Positions 8,493 through 17,150 of a stretch of 64,000 bases of DNA are shown here, in pieces. Under the pieces are notes generated by a model, which saw only the letters and a program-made list of their open reading frames with translations, was not told the DNA's origin and did no database searches. The number at the start of each line of letters is the position of its first letter. Position 1 is the stretch's first letter. Position numbers and translations under genes: made by a program. The stretch comes from Nocardiopsis gilva YIM 90087 (lineage in GTDB: Bacteria; Actinomycetota; Actinomycetes; Streptosporangiales; Streptosporangiaceae): NCBI RefSeq assembly GCF_002263495.1, contig NZ_CP022753.1, positions 3,968,001-4,032,000 on the forward strand. Direction: 5' to 3'.

Positions 8493-10037
8493 GTGGACTT
8501 CGGGATTCTGGGGACGCTGGAGGCCAGGGCCGAGGGGCGTCGGCTGTCGATCGGCGGGCGACGCGCACAGCTGGCCATGGCGGCGCTGCTGCTGCGCCCC
8601 GGCCGTGTCGTGCCGGTCGACCAGCTGATGGCGGTGCTGTGGGAGGACTGGCCGCCCGCCTCAGCCCGAACTCAGGTGTCCATCGTCATGTCCGGACTGC
8701 GGCGGACGTTCCGCGCTGCGGGGAGTGAGAGCGAGATCATCGAGACTCGGGACGCCGGATACCGGCTGCGGTCCGAGCGAGTGCGCATCGACACACTGAC
8801 CGCAGAACGGCGCGTGACCGAGGCGCGCCGTGCCATGCGGGAGGGACGGACGGTTGAGGCGGCGCGCGGCCTGCGCGCGGCGCTCGCACTGTGGCGGGGA
8901 CCCGTTCTGGGCGGGCTGGACGTCCCGGGGTTCGCGGCGCCCATCCGCCGCTGGGAGGAGCTGCGCTGGCGGATGGCCGAGGAACTCGCCGAGGCCGAAC
9001 TGGCCCTCGGCCACCACCATGAGCAGATCGGAGACCTGACCTCGCTCGTGGCCGAGGCCCCCTACAACGAGCGTGTGCGGGCCCTGCTGATGACGGCGCT
9101 GGCACGCGCGGGACGCCAGGCCGACGCCCTCGCCGTCTACCGGGACGGGCGGCGCGTTCTCGACGAGGAGCTGGGGCTGGAGCCCGGACGGGCGCTGCGG
9201 GAGCTGCACGCGGCCATCCTGCGGGACGATCCCGCCGTGGGTGGACCGGACGGCCCGGCACGGCCCGCCCCCGGTATCCGGCCCGCTCAACTGCCGCAGG
9301 CGGTGGCCTCCTTCACCGGCCGACGGGCAGAGATGGACGCCCTCGACTCACTGCCGCCGGACCGGGATCGGGGGAGCGACCGCCACCTGGCCATCTGCGC
9401 CATCACCGGAGTGGCAGGGGTGGGCAAGACCGGGCTGGCACTGCACTGGGCGCACCGGGCCGCCACGCAGTTCCCCGACGGCCAGCTCTACGCGGACCTG
9501 CGAGGCTCGCGGGGTGAGGCTGGGGGTGACGGGCCGGCGTCAGCAAACGTCGTACTCCAGCGGTTCCTGCGCGCGCTGGGCGTAGCCACGGCGGACATCC
9601 CCGACGATCCGGAGGAGCAGGCCGCGATGTACCGCAGCCTCCTGCAGGGGCGGCGCATGCTGGTGGTCCTCGACGACGCCGATTCGGCCGCCCAAGTGCG
9701 CCCACTGCTGCCGGGCTCGCATGCGTGCTGCGTCGTCGTCACCTCCCGTGCACCTCTGGAGGAGCTGATCGCCCACGCGGGCGCCCGGCCGCTCCCCCTG
9801 GCCCCACTAAGCCGCGACGCCGCCTCGGAACTGCTGCGCCGGGTGGCGGGAGACGCCCTGGCATCCGCCTCCCCGGCCGAGATCGACCACCTCGCCGAGC
9901 ACTGCGGCCGCCTCCCCCTCGCCCTGCGCACCGCGGCGGCGCGGCTGGCGGCCAGGCCGCGCCCCGCCGGCGACGGGCTCCCGGCCCCTCGGCATGAGGC
10001 GTCGGTGGAGGCACTGGAGGCGTGCGGATGCGGATGA
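8493..10037 (+). CDS. AfsR/SARP regulator lacking its TPR C-terminus
   Basis: A 514-residue SARP-NB-ARC protein: OmpR-type DNA-binding domain (about 15-90), bacterial transcriptional activation domain (about 96-245), then an NB-ARC STAND ATPase with Walker A GVAGVGKT (about 306-313), Walker B LVVLDDAD and the LPLALRTAAARLA helix. Full AfsR-type proteins continue for several hundred residues of TPR repeats. This one stops right after the ATPase with an out-of-character end (EACGCG), so it may be truncated or a naturally short form. The GTG start is at 8493. No biosynthetic cluster adjoins it. Confidence 0.88.
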   Translation: MDFGILGTLEARAEGRRLSIGGRRAQLAMAALLLRPGRVVPVDQLMAVLWEDWPPASARTQVSIVMSGLRRTFRAAGSESEIIETRDAGYRLRSERVRIDTLTAERRVTEARRAMREGRTVEAARGLRAALALWRGPVLGGLDVPGFAAPIRRWEELRWRMAEELAEAELALGHHHEQIGDLTSLVAEAPYNERVRALLMTALARAGRQADALAVYRDGRRVLDEELGLEPGRALRELHAAILRDDPAVGGPDGPARPAPGIRPAQLPQAVASFTGRRAEMDALDSLPPDRDRGSDRHLAICAITGVAGVGKTGLALHWAHRAATQFPDGQLYADLRGSRGEAGGDGPASANVVLQRFLRALGVATADIPDDPEEQAAMYRSLLQGRRMLVVLDDADSAAQVRPLLPGSHACCVVVTSRAPLEELIAHAGARPLPLAPLSRDAASELLRRVAGDALASASPAEIDHLAEHCGRLPLALRTAAARLAARPRPAGDGLPAPRHEASVEALEACGCG

Positions 10038-10153
10038 CGACCCGCCGTCGCGGACGCTGAGCCCCGCGGCGGCACGGGTGCCCCGGTGCGGACGAGTCGA
10101 CGCCGCACGACCCCGACGGCCCACCGGCGTCGATCCCGGTGTCCCGAACCCTG

Positions 10154-10201
10154 CCGGCGGGCGGTCGCGTGCCGAGCGAAAGAGGTGCGACCGCCCGCCG
10201 G
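10154..10201 (+). terminator. Terminator after the SARP gene; otherwise empty gap 10038-10380
   Basis: A perfect 15-base inverted repeat (10154-10168 with 10187-10201) with an 18-base loop. I see no gene in the rest of the 343-base gap. It does not encode recognisable TPR repeats in the frames I could read, so there is no obvious lost SARP tail here. Confidence 0.65.
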
Positions 10202-10380
10202 GGCCTCACGCGGCGGCCCGACCGCGCCACGGTTGCGGCTTACCCGCGCGGTCGGGCACTCGCCGCCCCGGAAGCGGTCGGCCCCCACGCGTGCGGCCCG
10301 CTGTCTTCCGGGCCGCACGCCCCGCCGACACGCCTCCGGTGCTCCGGGCGCCGAGCGCCACCGGGCAGGTGCGGGTGCGG

Positions 10381-10782
10381 CTAGTTCACCCACTTGTGGG
10401 ATCGCATCGGCGCCCCCTCCCACAGGGTCCTCTTCGCACCCGGCGAGATCTTCTTCCCCAGCTTCGTCTTGTAGTTCGTGTCGATGTACACCTGGACGTG
10501 GTCGAGGTTGCCCTTGTACCCGTTGTTCCAGTACGACGACACGAGGAAGTGGGGGTTGCACTGGACGGCCCCGCCCCACCAGTCGGGGTCGTTGCCGTTC
10601 CAGGCGCACCTGGTGCCGGTCCCGTTCTTACCGCTCCATACGCAGAAGTCGCCCTTGGCACACGAGCCGTGCCACCCCGCGATCGCGGGAGCGACCGGGG
10701 CGGCCGCGGCGGTGCTCGGCACGCCGATCACGGCCGCGGCCGCTGCCGCCAGCGCTCCCAGGGCGATACGCGTCCTCTTCAT
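10381..10782 (-). CDS. Secreted peptidase-inhibitor I36-type protein, copy 1
   Basis: A 133-residue secreted protein. The signal peptide (MKRTRIALGALAAAAA, cleavage near STAAAA-APV) precedes a small beta/gamma-crystallin-like domain with CAKGDFCVW and SGKNGTGTRCAWNG, a pattern of family I36 (Streptomyces metalloproteinase inhibitor type). The start ATG at 10782 follows GGAG. Copy 2 just upstream on the same strand shares most of this core, so the pair arose by tandem duplication. Inhibitor function is inferred from the family; a structural cell-surface role is equally possible. Confidence 0.8.
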   Translation of the reverse strand: MKRTRIALGALAAAAAAVIGVPSTAAAAPVAPAIAGWHGSCAKGDFCVWSGKNGTGTRCAWNGNDPDWWGGAVQCNPHFLVSSYWNNGYKGNLDHVQVYIDTNYKTKLGKKISPGAKRTLWEGAPMRSHKWVN

Positions 10783-10898
10783 CTGCTCCAACTCCAAAGT
10801 CCTCAGTCGCGCTCGGTCGCATCGATGGCAGAGGACGGCCCGCGGCATGGCGCATGGACCCGGAACCGTCCTCCCGCTCCGGAATCAGCCGCGCCGCG

Positions 10899-11327
10899 TC
10901 ACTTCCACTGGTGGGAACGCATCGTCGTGGGCTTGATGTTGTGCCCACTCGACGACGGCGGAAGGGGGTCGTAGATGCCCTGCCGGTAGTTGGCTTTCTG
11001 GTAGAACCAGACCGTGTCGTACTTGCCCTGGTAGCCGTTGTTCCAGACGGACTGGACCTTGAAGCCGTGCGGCCGACACTGGACGGCGCCGCCCTGCCAG
11101 TCCGGGTCGTTGCCGTTCCAGGCGCACCTGGTGCCGGTCCCGTTCCGGCCGCTCCACACGCAGACGTCGCCCTTGGCGCACTTCCCCTGCCACGCGGACG
11201 CCGCGGCCGCCTGCAGCCGCATACCGGTGTCCTGCGTGCCGACCTCAGCCATGGCGGCAGCGGGGACGCCGAAGGTGGCGAGTCCCGCGACCGCCAGGAC
11301 GCTCAGAAACCTGCGCGCCGTTCTCAT
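10899..11327 (-). CDS. Secreted peptidase-inhibitor I36-type protein, copy 2
   Basis: A 142-residue paralogue of the next gene on the strand. The signal peptide ends near AAAMA-EVG, and the core CAKGDVCVW, SGRNGTGTRCAWNGND, and VWNNGYQGKYDTV matches copy 1 almost residue for residue, while signal peptides and C-termini differ. I chose ATG 11327 (MRTARRFL) because GGAG lies 8 bases upstream and the signal peptide then starts correctly; an ATG at 11354 would add nine polar residues. The two copies are 116 bases apart and are probably transcribed together. Confidence 0.8.
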   Translation of the reverse strand: MRTARRFLSVLAVAGLATFGVPAAAMAEVGTQDTGMRLQAAAASAWQGKCAKGDVCVWSGRNGTGTRCAWNGNDPDWQGGAVQCRPHGFKVQSVWNNGYQGKYDTVWFYQKANYRQGIYDPLPPSSSGHNIKPTTMRSHQWK

Positions 11328-11398
11328 GCCCTGTCTCCGTTCCTCTGATCCCACGAATCGCTCTGTGAAAGCGAGAGGAACGCTACGGGCCTGATTTA

Positions 11399-13627
11399 TC
11401 AGCGCCTTATCGTCCGGTTATCGGCACTGTCGGCCCGCGATACGACCGGTGCGGTCTGGGGGCGCGGATCCGACTCCTCCCCCTCGCTGATTCCGATGCG
11501 GTCGTGCAGCCACCGCAGCGGGCGCGGGAGCCACCAGTTGGCGCGGCCGAGCAGGCGCATCCCGGCGGGGACCAGCAGGGCGCGCACGAGAGTCGCGTCG
11601 ACGATCACCGCGACAGCGAGGCCGATGCCGATGATCTTGAGGGACAGCAGGGCCGAGGACCCCATCGCGACCATGACCACGACGAGCAGCATGGCCGCGC
11701 TGGTGATGATCCCGCCGGTGCGCTGCAGGCCGACGGCGACCGAGTGGGTGTTGTCCCCGGTGCGCAGGTACTCCTCGCGGACCCGGCTGAGCAGGAACAG
11801 CTCGTAGTCCATCGCCAGTCCGAAGGCCACGATGAGGATGAGGACGAGGTAGGTGGGGTCGATGGTGCCCACGGCGTCGAAGCCGAGCAGCCCGGCCAGG
11901 TGGCCGTCCTGGAAGCCCCAGATGACCACGCCCAGCGACGCGCCCAGGGACAGGAAGCCCATCACGATGGCCTTGATCGGCAGCACCACCGACCCGAAGG
12001 CTAGGAAGAGCAGCACGATGGTGATCGCCATGACGAAGACCAGCGTCCACGGCACCGCGTTGACGATCGCGTCGATGTTGTCGTTCTGGACCGCTGCCGC
12101 CCCGCCCACCAGGACCTGGTCGGCGCCCTCCGGCGGGGTTTCGGCGCGCACGTCGTCCACCAGGTCCGCGGTCTCCGGATCGTCGGTCTCGCCCTTGTAG
12201 GCGACGGTCACGTGGGCGGCGTCGTCGTCGGTACGGGACACCTCGGCGTTGACGGCGCCGGGGAGGTCATTGAGGCGGTCGGCGTAGTCCTCCAGGCCCT
12301 TCTTGGCCATGTCGCCGGTGAGGACGACGTCGATCTGGCCGACGCCACCGGCGGGAAAATCGTTGCGCAGGGTGTCGGTGGCGATCCGGCTGTTGGAGTC
12401 CTCCGGCAGGTAGCGCTGGTCGGTGGAGCCGACGTGGGTGAAGACCAGCGCGGAGGCGAAGGCGAGCAGGACGCCGCCGACGGACGCCAGGTAGAGCGAC
12501 GGCCTGCGCATGACGCTGTGCGCCAGGCGGGCCCAGGCACCGGTGCCGGTCGCGACGGGGGCGGCGGTGGCGGCGGCCCGGGGGCGGAACAGGCGCAGCT
12601 GGAGGGCGTCGATCCTGTGGCCGACGACCGCGAGGAGCGCGGGCAGCACCACGAGGGCCGCCAGCATGTCGAAGAGCACGACGGCGATGCCGCCCAGGCC
12701 GATCGACCTGAGGATCGGCTGCGGGAAGAAGAGCAGCCCGGCGAAAGCGATCATCACCGTGACTCCGGAGAACGCGACGGTGCGGCCCGCGGTGGCCAGG
12801 GTGCGGGCGATCGCCTCCCGGGTGTCGGCGCCGTCGCGGGCGGACTCCTCGCGGAAGCGGTTGACCATGAACAGGCCGTAGTCGATGGCCAGGCCGAGGC
12901 CGAGCAGGGTGGCGACGTTGACGGCGAAGACCGACACCTCGGTCAGGTAGGTGAGCGCGCGCAGCATGGTGAGGGAGCCGAGGATGGCCAGCCCGCCCAC
13001 GGCCAGGGGCATCAGCGCGGCGACGACCCCGCCGAAGATGACCACGAGGAGGACGAGCAGCATGGGCAGCGAGATCATCTCGGCGGTGACGACGTCGCTC
13101 TCGGCCCGGTCGGAGATCTCCTTGCCCACGCCGAGATTGCCGCCGACGTAGGTGTCCAGGGGCCCGGCGTCGAGGTCGTCGGCGATGGCCTTGTAGGAGG
13201 CCATGCGGTCGTCCTTGGTCTCGCCCTTGAGGGTGATGGGCACATAGGTGGCCATCTTGTCCTCGGAGATGAGGGCGCCGCGCTCGCGGTCGGAGAGGCC
13301 CTTGTCCAGGTAGCTGGTGGCGGAGGCGACCTTGTCCTTGGGAAGTCCCTCGACCGTCTTGCGGACGTTGGCCACGAAGACCGGGTTGTCGACCTTGAGC
13401 TCGCTGCTGCTGTAGACGGCGATGACGTCGACGGCGTCGTGCCCGAACTCGTCCTCGAGGAGCTCGCCGGCCCGGGTGGACTCGGAGCCGGGGTCTTCGA
13501 ACCCGCCGTGGCTGACCGCACTGAACAGGCCCGTCCCCCAGCTGAGGGCGAAGGCGATGAACAGCGCCGTGGCGGCGAGCACCCAGATCCGTCGTCGGTA
13601 GGTGAACCGCCCAAGGCCTGCGAACAT
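11399..13627 (-). CDS. MMPL-family RND permease
   Basis: A 742-residue membrane permease of the MmpL/RND type. It has two homologous halves, each with one helix, a large extracytoplasmic loop (for example residues 35-170) and a five-helix bundle (VNRFREESARDGADTREAI after the first bundle; SRVREEYLRTG after the second). Actinobacterial MMPL proteins export lipids or expel drugs using the proton gradient. GGAGG sits 8 bases before ATG 13627. It is divergent from a TetR regulator with a shared operator, so it is probably an inducible efflux or lipid export system. Confidence 0.9.
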   Translation of the reverse strand: MFAGLGRFTYRRRIWVLAATALFIAFALSWGTGLFSAVSHGGFEDPGSESTRAGELLEDEFGHDAVDVIAVYSSSELKVDNPVFVANVRKTVEGLPKDKVASATSYLDKGLSDRERGALISEDKMATYVPITLKGETKDDRMASYKAIADDLDAGPLDTYVGGNLGVGKEISDRAESDVVTAEMISLPMLLVLLVVIFGGVVAALMPLAVGGLAILGSLTMLRALTYLTEVSVFAVNVATLLGLGLAIDYGLFMVNRFREESARDGADTREAIARTLATAGRTVAFSGVTVMIAFAGLLFFPQPILRSIGLGGIAVVLFDMLAALVVLPALLAVVGHRIDALQLRLFRPRAAATAAPVATGTGAWARLAHSVMRRPSLYLASVGGVLLAFASALVFTHVGSTDQRYLPEDSNSRIATDTLRNDFPAGGVGQIDVVLTGDMAKKGLEDYADRLNDLPGAVNAEVSRTDDDAAHVTVAYKGETDDPETADLVDDVRAETPPEGADQVLVGGAAAVQNDNIDAIVNAVPWTLVFVMAITIVLLFLAFGSVVLPIKAIVMGFLSLGASLGVVIWGFQDGHLAGLLGFDAVGTIDPTYLVLILIVAFGLAMDYELFLLSRVREEYLRTGDNTHSVAVGLQRTGGIITSAAMLLVVVMVAMGSSALLSLKIIGIGLAVAVIVDATLVRALLVPAGMRLLGRANWWLPRPLRWLHDRIGISEGEESDPRPQTAPVVSRADSADNRTIRR

Positions 13628-13672
13628 GAATCGGTCCTCCGGCGTGACTGTTAACGTGAGATACGGAGCACG

Positions 13673-13700
13673 GTGAACGCTGTTTGCTTACAGTGTTCAC
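13673..13700. promoter_or_regulatory. Inverted-repeat operator between mmpL and tetR
   Basis: GTGAACGCTGT (13673-13683) and ACAGTGTTCAC (13690-13700) are inverted with 10 of 11 matching bases around a 6-base centre. The site sits between the divergent MMPL (start 13627) and TetR (start 13737) genes, where a TetR dimer would repress both. Confidence 0.7.
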
Positions 13701-13736
13701 TAGAACTTGCGTCATTCACCGATGTCAATGTGACCT

Positions 13737-14537
13737 ATGACATCCCGACCCGCGCTGCCCGCAAGACCGAGCGCGGCCAGAAAGGCGACACCAGTGCACG
13801 TCGAGGAGGAGAAGCCGACAGCAACGGCGCTGTCACGGCGCGAACGGGTTCGGGAGGCCACAGCGCAGGAGATCAAGCAGATCGCGCGCCGCCACCTCGT
13901 CGAACAGGGGCCCCCGGGGGTATCGCTACGCGCCATCGCGCGCGAGATGGGCATGACCGCACCCGGCCTGTACCGGTACTTCAACAGTCTCGACGATCTG
14001 CTGTCCTCGCTGACAGCCGACTTCTTCACCGAGCTTACCGAGGCCGTCCAAGCGGCTGATCAGTCCCTGCCCGAAGACGACGTCGACGGCCGCATCCTCG
14101 CCTCCCTTCGGGCGTTCCGCACGTGGGCCCTGGCCAACCGCGCGGAGTTCGCCCTGATGTTCGGCCCGCCCGGGCCGCACCACCGCAGACACGAAGGCGG
14201 CGCGTTGGAGGCCGGGCAGCGCTTCGCCGCGATCTTCTTCGCCCTCTTCGACCGCCTGCTGCAGGAGCGGCGCTTCGAGGTGCCCGAGGACGCGGATCTG
14301 TCGCCCGTGCTGTGCCGCCAGTTGGAGGCCTTCGCCGAGCAGACCGGATTCACGACGGAGAACGTCTCCCTCGGCGCGCTGCGCGTGCTCACCTCCTGTT
14401 GGGTGCGGCTCTACGGCCTGGTGTGCATGGAGGTCTTCCAGCACCTGTCCTTCGTCATGGCCGACATGGAGCCGCTCTTCGAAGCCGAGCTGCCCGACAT
14501 CCTGCGCACGGTGGGCGTCACCTACCGCGCCCCCTGA
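13737..14537 (+). CDS. TetR-family regulator with WHG-type C-terminal domain
   Basis: A 266-residue repressor. The helix-turn-helix is GVSLRAIAREMGMTAPGLYR followed by YF (about residues 60-82). The C-terminal domain carries the ANRAEFALMFGPP segment of the TetR WHG class. ATG 13737 has no ribosome site and could be leaderless; an in-frame GTG at 13794, 57 bases on and preceded by AAAGG, would give a 247-residue protein starting just before the conserved region and may be the true start. It presumably controls the divergent MMPL gene. Confidence 0.86.
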   Translation: MTSRPALPARPSAARKATPVHVEEEKPTATALSRRERVREATAQEIKQIARRHLVEQGPPGVSLRAIAREMGMTAPGLYRYFNSLDDLLSSLTADFFTELTEAVQAADQSLPEDDVDGRILASLRAFRTWALANRAEFALMFGPPGPHHRRHEGGALEAGQRFAAIFFALFDRLLQERRFEVPEDADLSPVLCRQLEAFAEQTGFTTENVSLGALRVLTSCWVRLYGLVCMEVFQHLSFVMADMEPLFEAELPDILRTVGVTYRAP

Positions 14538-14561
14538 CCTCCCCGCCCTCTCTTCGACCCG

Positions 14562-14601
14562 GCCCGCTCTGTCGGCTTCGACCGAAGCCGACAGAGCGGG
14601 C
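14562..14601 (+). terminator. Strong terminator after tetR
   Basis: A 19-base perfect inverted repeat (14562-14580 with 14583-14601) separated by two bases, 25 bases after the TetR stop codon. Confidence 0.8.
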
Positions 14602-14799
14602 AGCCAGGATGGGCAGGCGTTCGACCTGGTCCGATCACCCGTTTCGCACCGATCACGACAACGGTCGACGGTTGCGGCGGAAACATCGGCCACTCCCGGC
14701 CAGGCGGGACGGGCCGCCGAACTACCGGCCCTGTCGCTTGTCCGAATAAGGTTGATCGTCACGCTTGCCCGCGCGCAGCAGAACAGAAGGATCAACCTA

Positions 14800-16269
14800 G
14801 TGGACACCTCCCCCGATGGTGAGCCCATGCCCGTGAGCGACGTCCCGCCCGAGTCCGCGGGCGCGTCCGGCCCAACGCCCGACACGGGTCGGCCCACCGA
14901 CCCGCGGGACTCTCCGCGGGAACCTCCCGGCCACCCGCCGCAGGCCGCGGGCCCGCCCCCAGCCGAAGGGCCACCGACCGCCGCCCCGAGCGGACCGGGA
15001 CCGCGGTCGCAACCGGCGCGTGAGCCCCAGGGCCCGACCCCCGTGAACGCGGCACCGCAGCGTCCCCCGATGCCCCCGCCCCACGGCCGGCAACCCCCGC
15101 CGCACCCCGGACCGGGACCGCGCCCCGCGTTCCCTCCTCCGCCTCCCCCACAGGCGCCGCGCCCGCCCTACGGCCCGCACGGGCAGCCGGGACAACCGGG
15201 TCCATCACACCAGCCGGGCCAGCCACACCCCTACGGTCGCCCCGGCCCCCAGGGCCCACAGGGCCCTTACGGGCCGTACGGCGCCCCCGTTCCCCAGGGC
15301 GTGCCCCCTCGGGGAATCCCCGCACAGGGGATGCCGGGACAATTCGGCGCCTACCCCCCGGTCGCACCACCGCCCCGGCCGCGTCGGCGCGCGTCCACCG
15401 CTGTCGTGGTGAGCGCGGGCGGCTCCGCACTCGCCGCTGTCGTCGCCCTGACGGTCCTCATCACCCTGATGTCCCAGGGACCGGACTCCACGGCGTCGGA
15501 GTCCCAACAGCAAGCGGCGAGCGACAAGGATCTGTCCTCGTTCTTCTCGCGGAAGCTGGACGACCGACCTGGCGACCTGGACTTCCAGAACGACGAGCAC
15601 CCCGTCTACAACGTGGCGATGCCCGAGCCCGTCGACTGCAACCTGCCGAAGCTCGACACCACGTCCGACTCGTCGTGGGAGGACTTCAGCACGACGGTGG
15701 GCGGCTGCCTGAACGAGATGTGGAAGCCGCGCTTCGAGGAGCTCGGAATCCGCACGCCGGGGCCGGAGTTCGGTGTCTCCAGCAAGAAGCCCCAGCAGGA
15801 CCTCGCGCAGGAGGGGTCGACCCTCGCCTTCTACAAGCCGGAGGAACGCACCATCACCGTGGTGCTGCCCAACGTCAAGGAAATGGCGGAGTTCATCCCC
15901 GATGGCCAGCAGGAGGGCGTCTGGTCCGCGCTGCTCGGCCATGAGTACGGTCACCATGTCCAGAACGTAACCGCGGTCCTCGCCAAGTCCGTCGAGGCGG
16001 AGTCCGAGGCCGACTCCCAGTCGGACCAGCTGGAGCTGCTGCGCCGCACCGAGCTGCAGGCCGAATGCTTCTCCGGCGTCGCCATGCGCGGCCTGGGCCA
16101 GTTCGACGACACCCAGATCGACGAGGTCAACGAGCTCCTCAACACCGGAGGCGACCTGCCCACACACGGCAAGTCGATCAACCGCCGCCAGTGGTACCAG
16201 GCAGGCGCGGCCGGGGACACCCTGGAGTCGTGCAACACCTTCGGCGCTCCGGCGTCGAAAGTCCGCTGA
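14800..16269 (+). CDS. Membrane-anchored neutral zinc metallopeptidase (YpfJ/Zn_peptidase type)
   Basis: About 489 residues. The first 200 are extremely Pro/Gly/Gln-rich and disordered. One transmembrane helix follows (about 205-228, STAVVVSAGG then LAAVVALTVLITLM), and the rest is an extracytoplasmic metallopeptidase domain with zinc motif HEYGH (His381, Glu382, His385) and a downstream ELQAEC carrying a likely third ligand. Cysteines around residues 287, 305 and 429 may form disulfides. GTG 14800 follows AGAAGG by 9 bases. The Pro-rich tail probably lies on the cytoplasmic side. Substrate unknown. Confidence 0.85.
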   Translation: MDTSPDGEPMPVSDVPPESAGASGPTPDTGRPTDPRDSPREPPGHPPQAAGPPPAEGPPTAAPSGPGPRSQPAREPQGPTPVNAAPQRPPMPPPHGRQPPPHPGPGPRPAFPPPPPPQAPRPPYGPHGQPGQPGPSHQPGQPHPYGRPGPQGPQGPYGPYGAPVPQGVPPRGIPAQGMPGQFGAYPPVAPPPRPRRRASTAVVVSAGGSALAAVVALTVLITLMSQGPDSTASESQQQAASDKDLSSFFSRKLDDRPGDLDFQNDEHPVYNVAMPEPVDCNLPKLDTTSDSSWEDFSTTVGGCLNEMWKPRFEELGIRTPGPEFGVSSKKPQQDLAQEGSTLAFYKPEERTITVVLPNVKEMAEFIPDGQQEGVWSALLGHEYGHHVQNVTAVLAKSVEAESEADSQSDQLELLRRTELQAECFSGVAMRGLGQFDDTQIDEVNELLNTGGDLPTHGKSINRRQWYQAGAAGDTLESCNTFGAPASKVR

Positions 16270-16310
16270 CCCCGGGCGGAGATCTCAGCACCCGACCACG
16301 GTCAGGTCGC

Positions 16311-16352
16311 ACGGGCGGGGGTGTGGTGCCGCGGCACCACACCCCCGCCCGT
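16311..16352. terminator. Perfect 42-base palindromic terminator
   Basis: 16311-16331 and 16332-16352 are perfect reverse complements with no spacer, the longest uninterrupted palindrome I saw here. It follows the metallopeptidase stop by 42 bases and should act as a terminator. Confidence 0.75.
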
Positions 16353-16480
16353 CGCATTCCCGCCGCCTTCCGCCCCGCCCGCACTCCACGCGACGTAGAC
16401 CGTGTACCGCCGCGCGCGTAGGCGCGGAGACGCAAGCAGGCCGATGACGGGCGTAGTGCGCGCACGCGAGCCTTGATCGC

Positions 16481-17032
16481 ATGAACACCGCATCCCGCAC
16501 TCCGACACAGCAGCAGGAAGGCCGTAGGACCCCATGGCGGCTGTCCCGCCCCTGGCGCACGACCGCGGTGAGCATCCACGTCATCGCGTCGGTGGGATGG
16601 CTGGGCGTCCACGGCAGCATGCTCGCTCTCACCGCGTCGACGCTGGCGGCCCCGGAGTTCATCCCCGCCGCCTACACCGCGGCCGGGGCCCTGTCCTCCA
16701 TGCTGGTCCTTCCGCTCAGCGCGATGGCGCTCGTGAGCGGACTGGTCCTGGCCATCGGCACACCCTGGGGACTGTTCCGGTACTACTGGGTGGCCGCGAA
16801 GCTGGCGCTGACGACCCTTCTGTTCCTCGGTTCCAACTTCTCCATCGGAGCGGAGGTCCGCGCGGTGGCCACCGCCGTCGCGATGGAAGGCGCGACGGCG
16901 GTCACGCCGCTCGACCAGACGCGGACGGTCGGCGCCCTGGCGGTCTCCTTCTGCGTGATCGTCATCGTGACGCTGCTGTCGACGGTGAAGCCGTTCGGCC
17001 GCATTCGCCGCCGGAGCCGCGCAGCTCGTTGA
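16481..17032 (+). CDS. Four-helix integral membrane protein, function unknown
   Basis: A 183-residue protein with four hydrophobic helices (about residues 28-52, 62-92, 103-122, 147-170). The first carries a conserved-looking His and GWLGVHG motif, like small actinobacterial DUF2269-type membrane proteins, though I would not assign it firmly. The C-terminus is strongly basic (RIRRRSRAAR), consistent with a cytoplasmic end. It stands alone between two terminators. Confidence 0.75.
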   Translation: MNTASRTPTQQQEGRRTPWRLSRPWRTTAVSIHVIASVGWLGVHGSMLALTASTLAAPEFIPAAYTAAGALSSMLVLPLSAMALVSGLVLAIGTPWGLFRYYWVAAKLALTTLLFLGSNFSIGAEVRAVATAVAMEGATAVTPLDQTRTVGALAVSFCVIVIVTLLSTVKPFGRIRRRSRAAR

Positions 17033-17045
17033 GCCCTCACGCAAT

Positions 17046-17120
17046 CCTCCGTTGATCTCGGCAGGGTGCGCCAGAAACCACCCACCGGGATTCGGCGCAC
17101 TTCGCCGAGGTCAACGGAGG
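17046..17120. terminator. Bidirectional terminator between the membrane gene and fprA
   Basis: An imperfect 27-base inverted repeat (17046-17072 with 17094-17120, mismatched at the T/C position and a three-base patch) lies between two convergent genes and serves both. Confidence 0.75.
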
Positions 17121-17150
17121 TACCCGTGCCGGAACCCGGCGAGTCCGGGC

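Noticed and set aside
12212-13654. 480-codon plus-strand frame opposite the MMPL gene
   Set aside because: Low-complexity Gly/Glu/Asp/His-rich translation, a shadow of a certain gene.
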